Origin: DASUTB01 sp036374835
Lineage (GTDB): Bacteria > Actinomycetota > Actinomycetes > Jiangellales > Jiangellaceae
Direction of reading: 5' to 3'
Length of the DNA stretch: 23,863 nt
Assembly: GCA_036374835.1 (NCBI GenBank)
Contig: DASUTB010000040.1
Span: 1 to 23,863 of the forward strand
Shown here one piece after another: positions 14,209 through 21,539 of this stretch. A program made the position numbers and the translations under genes. The notes beneath the pieces are model-generated. The model was given only the letters and a program-made list of their open reading frames with translations, did no database searches and was not told the DNA's origin. Each line of letters starts with the position of its first letter. The stretch's first letter is position 1.

Positions 14209-15732
14209 GTGCAGTTTCCTGACCTCACCGCGAAGCGGGCCGAGCTGAACGCCGACAAGAGCGCACTGGCCGACGTCGCGACCGGGCGTGAGTTCAACTA
14301 CGCAGAGCTCGACCAACGTGCCAGTGGGGCAGCCGTGGTGTTCCGCGACGCCTGGGGTGTCCGGCCCGGCGATCGGGTTGCGGTGCTCGCGCACAATCGC
14401 ACGGACACGATCGAGCTGCTGTTCGCCTGCGCGAAACTCGGGGCGGTGCTCGTCCCCCTCAACTGGCGGCTTTCGGTGCCTGAGCTCAAAGAGATCGCCG
14501 CGGACGCCGATCCGGTCGGGCTGGTCTACGACGACCCCAATGCCGAAGCGGCTGGCGAGCTCTGCAAGGAGCGTGGACTGCGATCCATGGCATTCGGTCC
14601 CGATCCATCCGGCGCTGAGCTCGGCTACGAGACGGCGCTCGGTGAGGCAGGCGCAGAGTCGATCGTCCACCCGCCTCGCGACGAGGGTGAGCTCTGGTAC
14701 CTGCTCTACACGTCGGGCACGACCGGCACGCCCAAGGGCGTTAGGCAGACGTTCGGCATGGCGCTGGTCAATCACCTCAACATCGGGCTGGCCGTCGGCA
14801 TCACCGGCGATGACGCGTTCCTTTCCGTGCTGCCGCAGTTCCACACCGGAGGCATCAACCTCTACACGCTGCCGATGCTGCTCGCCGGCGGGACGACGCT
14901 GATCACGCGATTGTTCGATCCCGGCGAGACGCTGGCCCTGCTCTCCACGCGGGCGAACCTGTTCTTCGGCGTGCCGACGATGTTCCAGATGCTGGCCGAC
15001 CATCCGGACTTCGCCACGACCGACCTGTCCGGTGTCCGCTCGTGGGCGTGCGGCGGTGCGGCCATGCCGGTGCCGCTGCTGGAGCGGCTGGCAGCGCGCC
15101 GCATTCAGGTTCGCCAGGGTATGGGTATGACCGAGACCGGGCCGACCGTGTTCCTGCTCGACGAAGAACACGCGATCGAGAAGGCCGGTTCGGTCGGCAA
15201 GCCGCAACCGTTCGTCGAGGCGCGGATCGTGGACCGTTCGGGCCGTGATGTGGCCGACGGTGAGGCCGGAGAGCTGCTGCTGCGCGGCGCGGGTATCACG
15301 CCGGGTTACTGGCGCCGGCCCGGCGCGACGTCGGCCGCGTTCACCGACGGCTGGCTTCATTCCGGTGACGTCGCCCGGCGCGATGCCGATGGGTACTACT
15401 ACATCGTCGACCGCTGGAAGGACATGTACATCTCCGGCGGGGAGAACGTCTATCCGGCCGAGGTGGAGCGGGTGATGATCGCCTTTCCGGGTGTGGCAGA
15501 CGTCGCCGTCGTCGGCGTGCCGGACGAGCAGTGGGGCGAGGTCGGCAAGGCGTTCGTCGTCCCCTCGGCCGGCGCGGACGTGGACCCGGACCGGCTGCTG
15601 GAGCTGTGCCGGGCCGAGCTGGCCGCCTTCAAGGTGCCCAAGCACGTCGAGATCGTGGACGCGTTGCCGCACAACGCTTCGGGCAAGGTGCTCAAGGACG
15701 AACTCCGAACACGCCCAGCACCACAGGACTGA
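14209..15732 (+). CDS. AMP-forming acyl-CoA synthetase/ligase (ANL superfamily)
   Basis: A 507-residue adenylate-forming enzyme that activates a carboxylic acid with ATP and transfers it to CoA. Core motifs are all present: YTSGTTGTPKGV (167-178), FHTGG (211-215), GMGMTETGP (304-312), SGD with Asp387, the hinge DRWKDMYISGGENVYP (401-416) and the C-terminal catalytic Lys493 in NASGK. The GTG start has GGAG five nt upstream. The length and motifs fit the FadD / medium-chain group rather than the roughly 650-residue acetoacetyl-CoA synthetases, so acetoacetate as substrate is not predicted by family. The context with 3-hydroxybutyrate dehydrogenase and the importer argues for 3-hydroxybutyrate, acetoacetate or another short 3-hydroxy/3-oxo acid. 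It ends the plus-strand group that starts with bdhA. Confidence 0.9.
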   Translation: MQFPDLTAKRAELNADKSALADVATGREFNYAELDQRASGAAVVFRDAWGVRPGDRVAVLAHNRTDTIELLFACAKLGAVLVPLNWRLSVPELKEIAADADPVGLVYDDPNAEAAGELCKERGLRSMAFGPDPSGAELGYETALGEAGAESIVHPPRDEGELWYLLYTSGTTGTPKGVRQTFGMALVNHLNIGLAVGITGDDAFLSVLPQFHTGGINLYTLPMLLAGGTTLITRLFDPGETLALLSTRANLFFGVPTMFQMLADHPDFATTDLSGVRSWACGGAAMPVPLLERLAARRIQVRQGMGMTETGPTVFLLDEEHAIEKAGSVGKPQPFVEARIVDRSGRDVADGEAGELLLRGAGITPGYWRRPGATSAAFTDGWLHSGDVARRDADGYYYIVDRWKDMYISGGENVYPAEVERVMIAFPGVADVAVVGVPDEQWGEVGKAFVVPSAGADVDPDRLLELCRAELAAFKVPKHVEIVDALPHNASGKVLKDELRTRPAPQD

Positions 15733-15814
15733 CGACAAGGCGGACGATGGCGAGGACGCTCGTCATCACTGGACGGATATGGTCGCCACGGCACGAGCTT
15801 CCGGCAACCACAGG

Positions 15815-15922
15815 ATGGTTATGACTCTGCACGTGCGGTGGTTCGGCTACGACGAGCTGCCGGAGCCGCTCGGCGACGACGTGCCAGGCTTGGTCAAGCT
15901 CGCTGCTGCGACCTTCGGTTGA
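15815..15922 (+). other. Short open frame of doubtful status in the ligase-tetR gap
   Basis: After the ligase stop, about 370 bp separate it from the convergent tetR. The left part holds a 35-codon frame from ATG 15815 (or 15821) whose product reads VRWFGYDELPEPLGDDVPG in the middle. It has no good ribosome binding site and I recognise no family. It may be a tiny protein, the remnant of a lost gene, or chance. The right part of the gap holds the GATCAGGTGA repeats. Confidence 0.2.
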
Positions 15923-15934
15923 CGCATTGAAATG

Positions 15935-16098
15935 GATCAGGTGAGGAACCGGCACGTTTGGCCGCCGAATTGTCACCTGATCGTTTCGGCCGGCTCGCGA
16001 CGGTGTTGATCAGGTGAGGAACTGGCTCATTTTGCCGCGTGCTTGTCACCTGATCGTTTGCGCAGCAGCGATCAGGTGAAGAAGTGACGATCAGGTGA
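15935..16098. repeat. REP-like GATCAGGTGA palindromic repeats (two full units plus a half unit)
   Basis: Two 48-bp units, 15935-15982 and 16008-16055, each have perfect 10-bp terminal inverted repeats GATCAGGTGA / TCACCTGATC around a 28-bp centre. The centres are related (GGAAC.GGC..., then GCCGC, ending TTG), and GTTT follows each unit. They repeat with a 73-bp period. A third copy of GATCAGGTGA at 16070-16079 is followed by another in direct orientation at 16089-16098. They lie in the gap between convergent ligase and tetR genes and could terminate transcription from both sides. Confidence 0.75.
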
Positions 16099-16104
16099 CC
16101 AACA

Positions 16105-16725
16105 TCAGGGGGTGGCGCCGAGGCCGCGGGCGATGAACGCGAACATCTGGTCAAGCACCTCGTCCGGTACCTCGGCCGAGTCGGGGTAGTTCCAGAGGAT
16201 CCAGCGCATGCCGACAAGCTCGCCGACACCCATCAGGGCCCAGGCGAGCACTTCCGGGTCGGCTTCGACGATCTCGCCCTCGTCCATCGCCGCGCGCAAC
16301 CCCTCGACATACCCCTCCGCGATGCGTGCGTAGTGCCGGTGCATCGCGTCGGGTGATACGAACTCGGCCTGCCGGATGATCCGGTAAAGCTTCGGGTGCT
16401 GCGCAGTGAAGTTGAAGAACGCCGCGAACCCGAGCCGCTCGCGCTCGGTGCGGGTCGTGCCGGACGCCGCGCCTTCGGACATGGCCTGGCGCACCCGGCG
16501 GTTCAGATCGTCGACGAGTTCGTCGAAGATCTGCCGCTTGCTCTCGAAGTACAGGTAGAACGTGCCCTGCGCCACGCCGGCGTTCTCGGTGATCTTGACG
16601 ATGGACGCCGCGTCGTAGCCGTGATCGCCGAACACTTGCTCGGCCGCGTCGAGCAGCTTGCGCCGGGTCCGGGCGCCGCGCTCGGAAAGGGGAGCTCCGC
16701 TGGTGCCGGTCAGTACCTCGTTCAT
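16105..16725 (-). CDS. TetR-family transcriptional repressor
   Basis: A 206-residue one-component regulator. The N-terminal TetR DNA-binding domain is clear: RGARTRRKLLDAAEQVFGDHGYDAASIVKITENAGVAQGTFYLYFESKRQIFDELV, at about residues 16-72, followed by an all-helical ligand-binding and dimerisation domain. I chose the ATG at 16723-16725 because GAGG lies just upstream and the TetR domain starts normally; a GTG at 16752 would place the start inside the operator-like repeat. A good -10-like TATATT sits at 16734-16739, directly beside that repeat, which suggests autorepression. It is divergent from the ABC importer operon and convergent with bdhA-hydrolase-ligase. The inducer is likely a CoA ester or free acid from the pathway, but this is inference. 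Confidence 0.92.
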   Translation of the reverse strand: MNEVLTGTSGAPLSERGARTRRKLLDAAEQVFGDHGYDAASIVKITENAGVAQGTFYLYFESKRQIFDELVDDLNRRVRQAMSEGAASGTTRTERERLGFAAFFNFTAQHPKLYRIIRQAEFVSPDAMHRHYARIAEGYVEGLRAAMDEGEIVEADPEVLAWALMGVGELVGMRWILWNYPDSAEVPDEVLDQMFAFIARGLGATP

Positions 16726-16743
16726 TGCCTCGGAATATAACAG

Positions 16744-16758
16744 CTGAATCACTTCTCA
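16744..16758. promoter_or_regulatory. Candidate TetR operator, tetR-proximal
   Basis: CTGAATCACTTCTCA lies immediately upstream of the TATATT -10-like element of tetR. It matches the importer-proximal copy at 16800 in 14 of 15 positions. Occupancy would cover the tetR promoter. Confidence 0.55.
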
Positions 16759-16799
16759 CAGAAGTCTTGAATCGGACGTAACCTGCCCTTAACTTATAC

Positions 16800-16814
16800 C
16801 TGAATCACCTCTCA
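16800..16814. promoter_or_regulatory. Candidate TetR operator, importer-proximal
   Basis: CTGAATCACCTCTCA lies 51 bp before the start codon of the solute-binding protein gene and just after a TTATAC -10-like stretch (16794-16799), so a bound repressor would sit at the expected transcription start. It is a direct repeat of the site at 16744. Confidence 0.55.
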
Positions 16815-16864
16815 TGTTTGTCATGTGGAGGGACCCGGCTATTGCTCCCGAGAGGAGAAAGGCG

Positions 16865-18106
16865 ATGAACAGACGAGTTCTTCTGCGAGCCGGTGCGCTG
16901 AGCGCCGCGCTCGCGCTGTCCGTGACGGCGTGCAGCGACTCCGAGCCCGAGGCGGAGACCGAGACCGACGACGACGCCGGTAGCGAGCAGGACGAGACCA
17001 GTGACGAGTCCGAGGACGTGCCCGAGGGCGAGACCATTCAGGTCGGCGTCCTGACCTCGACCAGTGGGTTGCTGTCGAGCTATGGCGAGCAGTTCACCGA
17101 AGGTTTCGAGGCGGGCATGGACTACGCGACGGACGGTACCGGCATGGCCGGCGGGCACACCATCGAGGTCTCGTTCCACGACGACGCAACCGATCCGGCC
17201 ACTGCGACGGCGGTCGCAACCGATCTCATCGGGCAGGGTTACTCGATCATCACTGGCACCGTGTCGTCCGGCGTCGCGGTGCAGGTGGCGCCGCTCGCCG
17301 AGCAGAACCAGACGCTCTACATCAGCGGGCCGGCCGCCACCGACGAGGTCACCGGTATCAACGGCTACACGTTCCGCTCCGGACGGCAGACATGGCAGGA
17401 CGTGCGGGCCGCCCAGTCGTTCCTCGGCGATGTCGAAGGAAGCGAGGTGCTGGTCTTCGCCCAGGACTACGCGTTCGGCCAGTCGAACGTCGCCGCCGTC
17501 GAGGCGGTGCTCGGCGAGGCCGGTGGGGCGACCGTCGAGTCGCTCCTCGTGCCGCTTGAGACGACGGACTTCACACCGTTCGTGCGCCAGATCGTGGACG
17601 CGGAACCCGACATGGTCTTCGTTGCATGGGCCGGCGAGACGACCGCGAACATGTGGCAGACACTCGCCCAGCAGGGAGTCTTCGACGAGACGCAGGTCGT
17701 CACCGGGCTGGCCGACCGGGCCGGCTTCCCGCTGTTCGGCGATGCCGCCGAGCACATCAACTTCCTGTCGCACTACTTCGCCGAGGCGAGCGAGAACGAG
17801 GCCGCGACGGCTCTTGCCGACGCGGTCGGCACGCCGGACATCTTCCACGTCGATGGATTCGCCGCGGCACAGATGGTCGTGCGGGCGGTCGAGGAGGCCG
17901 GCAGCGACGTGGACGGCATGGTCGCGGCGCTTGAGGGCTGGACGTTCACCTCCCCGAAGGGCGAGTCCACCGTCCGGCCCGAGGATCATGCCCTGTTGCA
18001 GCCGATGTTCCAGGCGAGCCTCGCCACTAACGGCGACGAATACCAGCCCGAACTGGTCGCCGAGCTGGCGCCGGATCAGGTAGCCCCACCGGTCGCCAAT
18101 GGCTGA
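16865..18106 (+). CDS. Liv-type ABC transporter substrate-binding lipoprotein
   Basis: A 413-residue periplasmic-binding-protein-like lipoprotein. It has a twin-Arg/hydrophobic signal (MNRRVLLRAGALSAALALS) and lipobox VTAC with Cys23. The next 35 residues are extremely acidic (PEAETETDDDAGSEQDETSDE). The mature domain begins IQVGVLTSTSGLLSSYGEQFTEG and has the type I leucine-binding fold: two lobes, with segments such as SFHDDATDPATATAVATDLI and GPAATDEVTGINGYTFR. The ATG at 16865 has AGGAG well placed; an upstream ATG at 16814 overlaps the operator and lacks one. Proteins of this family bind branched-chain amino acids, amides, and many acids including aromatic and short-chain ones. Given the neighbours, 3-hydroxybutyrate, its oligomers or a related acid is more likely than an amino acid. 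Confidence 0.9.
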   Translation: MNRRVLLRAGALSAALALSVTACSDSEPEAETETDDDAGSEQDETSDESEDVPEGETIQVGVLTSTSGLLSSYGEQFTEGFEAGMDYATDGTGMAGGHTIEVSFHDDATDPATATAVATDLIGQGYSIITGTVSSGVAVQVAPLAEQNQTLYISGPAATDEVTGINGYTFRSGRQTWQDVRAAQSFLGDVEGSEVLVFAQDYAFGQSNVAAVEAVLGEAGGATVESLLVPLETTDFTPFVRQIVDAEPDMVFVAWAGETTANMWQTLAQQGVFDETQVVTGLADRAGFPLFGDAAEHINFLSHYFAEASENEAATALADAVGTPDIFHVDGFAAAQMVVRAVEEAGSDVDGMVAALEGWTFTSPKGESTVRPEDHALLQPMFQASLATNGDEYQPELVAELAPDQVAPPVANG

Positions 18107-18854
18107 CGTGCTCACCACGCGAGGGCTCGGCGTCACGATCGGTGGCGTCGAGATCCTGCGCGATGTGTCGCTCGATGTGCGGTCGGGAGAGATCCTGGCC
18201 GTGCTCGGGCCGAACGGCGCGGGCAAGACGACGTTGTTCAACGTGTTGTCCGGTCTGCGCCGCCCCACTTCCGGGAGCGTGACGCTGGCCGGGCGGGACG
18301 TCACCGCCCTGCCGGCGTTCCGGAGGGCTCGGCTCGGGCTGGCCCGCAGCTTCCAGATCACCAGCGTGTTCCCGACGCTGACCGTTCTGGAGAACGTGCG
18401 GCTCGCCGCGCAGGCGCATGCCGGAAAGAGCCTGGCGCTGTGGCGGGCGGTCAGGCGCGGTGACGCGGCCTACGAAGACGCGCGGCGGGCGCTGCGGCTG
18501 GCCGGCATCGACGGGGGTGATGCGGTTGCCGACGCCGCGTCCCTCTCGCACGGCGGCAAGCGCAAGCTCGAGGTGGCGCTGGCGATCGTCGGCCGTCCCA
18601 AGGTTCTGCTGCTCGACGAACCCACCGCCGGCATGAGCGCCGAAGACGTGCCCGAGCTCATCGCGGCGATCCGGGGCATCCGCGACGAGCTCGGCACGAC
18701 GATCGTGCTGGTCGAGCACCGGATGGACGTCGCCCTGGGCCTGGCCGAGCGGTTGGCCGTCATGCATCACGGCGCGCTGCTGGCCTGCGACACACCGGAG
18801 AACGTCATGGCCGACGAGACAGTGCAATCCGCCTATGTCGGGGAGTCGTTGTGA
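18099..18854 (+). CDS. livG: Liv-type ABC transporter ATPase, LivG-like
   Basis: A 251-residue ABC ATPase with Walker A GPNGAGKT (37-44), signature LSHGGKR (149-155), Walker B LLLDEP (170-175) and switch His207 in LVEHRMD. The signature is LSHGG rather than LSGGQ, as often seen in LivG proteins. The ARSFQITSVFPTLTVLENV segment is a LivG hallmark. Its ATG lies inside the last codons of the binding-protein gene (8-nt overlap), so translation is coupled. It pairs with the following ATPase to energise the two permeases. Confidence 0.95.
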   Translation: MADVLTTRGLGVTIGGVEILRDVSLDVRSGEILAVLGPNGAGKTTLFNVLSGLRRPTSGSVTLAGRDVTALPAFRRARLGLARSFQITSVFPTLTVLENVRLAAQAHAGKSLALWRAVRRGDAAYEDARRALRLAGIDGGDAVADAASLSHGGKRKLEVALAIVGRPKVLLLDEPTAGMSAEDVPELIAAIRGIRDELGTTIVLVEHRMDVALGLAERLAVMHHGALLACDTPENVMADETVQSAYVGESL

Positions 18855-19555
18855 GCTCGCTGCTCGAAGTGGACCGGCTCAACGTCGTGCTCGGTGAGTC
18901 GCATGTGCTGCACGACGTGTCGTTCAGCGTCGCCGAGGGCGGCGTCACCGCACTCCTCGGCCGCAATGGAGTCGGCAAGACCACCACGATGCGCGGCCTG
19001 CTCGGCCTCGTGCCCCGTACCGGTGCCGTCACGCTGGCCGGGACGGACGTCTCCGCGATGCTCACGCACGAGATCGTGTCCCGCGGTGTCGGCTTCGTCC
19101 CCGAGGACCGCGAGGTGTTCGCCGGGCTCACCGTCCACGAGAATCTGCGCCTTGCCGAGCGGCGGGGGAGCGAGCACAACTATGACCTGGTGTTCACGCT
19201 GTTCCCGAGGCTGAAGGAGCGGCGGGGGCAGCGGGCCGGCACGTTGTCCGGCGGCGAGCAGCAGATGCTCGCGCTTGCCCGCGGGTTGCTCAACGACAAC
19301 ATGCTGCTGCTCGTCGACGAGCCGAGCCAGGGCCTCGCGCCGCACCTGGTGACCGAGTTCGCCGGCGTGCTCGAGAAGGTCGCCGAGTTCGTGACGGTGC
19401 TGCTCGTCGAACAGAACCTGACCATGGTGCGCCGGTTGGCCCGCGACGCGATCGTGCTCGACCAGGGCCGGGTGGTGTGGACGGGGACGGCCGCCGCCTT
19501 GCTCTCGGACGCCGAAGGCACCCGGGACCTGCTCGGCGTGGGGATGGCCTCATGA
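18851..19555 (+). CDS. livF: Liv-type ABC transporter ATPase, LivF-like
   Basis: A 234-residue ABC ATPase with Walker A GRNGVGKT (37-44), signature LSGGEQ (132-137) and Walker B LLLVDEP (152-158), followed by SQGLAP, a LivF hallmark, and LVEQN in the switch region. GFVPEDREVFAGLTVHENL is also typical. The GTG start overlaps the livG stop by 4 nt (GTGA). It is slightly shorter than livG because it lacks the extended insert before the signature. Confidence 0.95.
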   Translation: MSSLLEVDRLNVVLGESHVLHDVSFSVAEGGVTALLGRNGVGKTTTMRGLLGLVPRTGAVTLAGTDVSAMLTHEIVSRGVGFVPEDREVFAGLTVHENLRLAERRGSEHNYDLVFTLFPRLKERRGQRAGTLSGGEQQMLALARGLLNDNMLLLVDEPSQGLAPHLVTEFAGVLEKVAEFVTVLLVEQNLTMVRRLARDAIVLDQGRVVWTGTAAALLSDAEGTRDLLGVGMAS

Positions 19556-20418
19556 GCACTTTCGTCCTGATGACCGTCACCGGCCTCGGCCTTGCCGCGC
19601 TCTACTTCCTCGTCGCCTCCGGGCTGTCGATGATCTTCGGCCTGATGCACGTGCTGAACTTCGCGCATGCGGCCTTCCTCACTCTCGGTGGTTACACGGC
19701 GTGGCTGATCGCCGACACGACCGGTAGCTTCCTCGCCGGGGTGTTCGGCGGTATCGCGGCCGCCGCGCTGCTCGGCGCGCTGACCGAGAAGGCGCTGCTG
19801 CGGCGGATGCACGGCGACCACGTGCCGCAGGTGCTGCTGACGGTCGGACTGCTGCTTGCGTTCACCGCGCTGGTCCGGGCGGTCTTCGGTTCAGACCCCC
19901 GCCCAATAAGAACGCCGGCGTGGATCAATGACGTCACGTCGATCGCCGGAGCGCCGATCCCGAACAACCGGTTCGTGCTGATCCTCGTGGCGCTCGCAGT
20001 GTACGCGGCCATGACGTTGTTCCTGGCCCGGACACGGTACGGGCTGATCGTGCGCGCCGGTGTGGAGAACCGTCCGATGGTGACGGCGCTGGGTATCGAC
20101 GTGCGCAAGGCGTTCATGCTCGTCTTCGCGATCGGCGCCGGACTGGCCGCCCTGGCAGGTGCGCTCGTCGCCGCCGTCAACGGCGCGGTCGCGCCGGAGC
20201 AGGGCGTCACTCTGCTGATCTTCGCGTTCATCGTCGTGATCATCGGCGGGCTCGGATCGTTCCACGGCTCGGCGCTGGCCGCACTCATCGTCGGGCTGAC
20301 CCAGCAGTACGCCAACTTCTACGCGCTCGTCGGTATCGGCGACCTGATCATCGTGCTGCTGCTCGCCGGTGTACTGCTCACCCGCCCGCAAGGTCTGCTC
20401 GGAAGGAGCCTGGTATGA
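19552..20418 (+). CDS. livH: Liv-type ABC transporter permease, LivH-like
   Basis: A 288-residue integral membrane permease with about eight hydrophobic segments. The N-terminal block LAALYFLVASGLSMIFGLMHVLNFAHAAFLTLGGYTAW is diagnostic for LivH. The cytoplasmic coupling region ENRPMVTALGIDVRKAFMLVFAIGAGLAALAGAL contains the EAA-like loop. The ATG at 19552 overlaps livF by 4 nt (ATGA). An open frame further upstream belongs to livF in another reading frame and has no membrane segment. Confidence 0.95.
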   Translation: MSTFVLMTVTGLGLAALYFLVASGLSMIFGLMHVLNFAHAAFLTLGGYTAWLIADTTGSFLAGVFGGIAAAALLGALTEKALLRRMHGDHVPQVLLTVGLLLAFTALVRAVFGSDPRPIRTPAWINDVTSIAGAPIPNNRFVLILVALAVYAAMTLFLARTRYGLIVRAGVENRPMVTALGIDVRKAFMLVFAIGAGLAALAGALVAAVNGAVAPEQGVTLLIFAFIVVIIGGLGSFHGSALAALIVGLTQQYANFYALVGIGDLIIVLLLAGVLLTRPQGLLGRSLV

Positions 20419-21539
20419 CGTCGGTCGAGACTCCGGACCGGGTCGCGAAGCCGGACGAGCCTCCGGTCGGTGCCGTGCAGCGCTCGGGCGCCCGCGTGCG
20501 GTGGGTTGCCGCCGGTGTGCTCGTCGCCGTCGCCGTGGTGCTGCCGTTCCTCCCGGTGCCGGTACCGATCGTGTTCGACGGGACGCTCGACAGCCCCGGC
20601 GTGCTGCATCTGCTGTCGCTGATGTGCGTCATGGGTGCCGTCGCGATGACCTATGACCTGCTGTTCGGCTTCACCGGACTCCTCTCGTTCGGGCACGGCC
20701 TGTACGTCGCGCTCGGCATGTACACGACGGCGGTGGTGCTCAGTGCCACGGATCTCGGGTTGGGTGCGGCGGTTCTGGTCGTCCTCGTGCTGGGGCTGGC
20801 CGTCCCACTGACGCTCGGCGCGGTGTGCCTGCGGGTCAGCGGAATCGCGTTCGCCATGGTGACGCTCGCCTTCGCCCAGGCCGGGTCGATCTTCGTGCTG
20901 CGTGACCCCTTCGACATCACCGGCGGCGAACTCGGTCTGGTGCTCGACTTCGCGAAGTTGCCCGACCGGCTGGTGGGGGTGTTCAACGCGCAGTACCGGT
21001 ACTGGCTGGCACTGGCGCTGTTGCTGGTGGTCGTCGCGGTCGTCCGGTGGTCGTTGAACTCGCGGCCGGGCCGGGTGTGGCAGGCGATTCGCGACAACGA
21101 GCAACGGGTCGCCGTCCTGGGCCTGCGTCCGTACACGTTCAAGCTCATGGTGTTCGTGCTCGCGTCGTTCCTCGCGACCGTGGCGGGCGCCGTCTACGCC
21201 GTGATCGTCGGCGGCGCGCACGCCGAGGTCACCAAGGCGACCTTCACGCTCGGCCTGCTGGTCATGGTGGTGCTCGGCGGCACCGGACGTCCCTATGGCG
21301 CAGTCGTCGGCGGGCTGGTGTACACGTACCTGACGCACCGTCTCGGTGCGCTGTCGACGGCCACGCAGGACCTGCCTGCACCTGTCGAGGGAGCGCTCGG
21401 CGAACCGCTGCTGATTCTCGGCACGATGTTCGTGCTGCTCGTGCTGTTCCTGCCCGGCGGATTGGTGTCGATCGCGCGCCTTCGAGGTCCGGGTGTGGTG
21501 GATCGGTTGCGCGCCGCGCTCGGCCGGGCGAACGCATGA
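20415..21539 (+). CDS. livM: Liv-type ABC transporter permease, LivM-like
   Basis: A 374-residue permease with a cytoplasmic N-terminal leader of about 30 residues, then multiple membrane segments. MTYDLLFGFTGLLSFGHGLYVALGMYTTA and the coupling region SRPGRVWQAIRDNEQRVAVLGLRPYTFKLMVFVLASFLATVAGA identify LivM. A C-terminal LFLPGGLVS is typical. The ATG overlaps livH by 4 nt and the stop overlaps the next gene by 4 nt, so it is an inner gene of one coupled operon. Confidence 0.95.
   Translation: MTSVETPDRVAKPDEPPVGAVQRSGARVRWVAAGVLVAVAVVLPFLPVPVPIVFDGTLDSPGVLHLLSLMCVMGAVAMTYDLLFGFTGLLSFGHGLYVALGMYTTAVVLSATDLGLGAAVLVVLVLGLAVPLTLGAVCLRVSGIAFAMVTLAFAQAGSIFVLRDPFDITGGELGLVLDFAKLPDRLVGVFNAQYRYWLALALLLVVVAVVRWSLNSRPGRVWQAIRDNEQRVAVLGLRPYTFKLMVFVLASFLATVAGAVYAVIVGGAHAEVTKATFTLGLLVMVVLGGTGRPYGAVVGGLVYTYLTHRLGALSTATQDLPAPVEGALGEPLLILGTMFVLLVLFLPGGLVSIARLRGPGVVDRLRAALGRANA

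Noticed and set aside
14134..15738. 534-codon minus-strand open frame opposite the acyl-CoA ligase
   Set aside because: The plus strand encodes an intact ANL enzyme with all motifs; the antisense translation is His/Arg/Gly-rich low complexity.
15935..16098. CRISPR array
   Set aside because: Units are palindromic with related centres, only two full copies exist, and no cas gene is in the window.
16805..18361. 518-codon minus-strand open frame opposite the binding protein and LivG genes
   Set aside because: It runs across two well supported genes and has no domain.
16865..21539. Branched-chain amino acid importer
   Set aside because: The family is right but the substrate is not implied: neighbours are a 3-hydroxybutyrate dehydrogenase, hydrolase, ligase and a thiolase-superfamily enzyme, with no amino acid gene in the operon.
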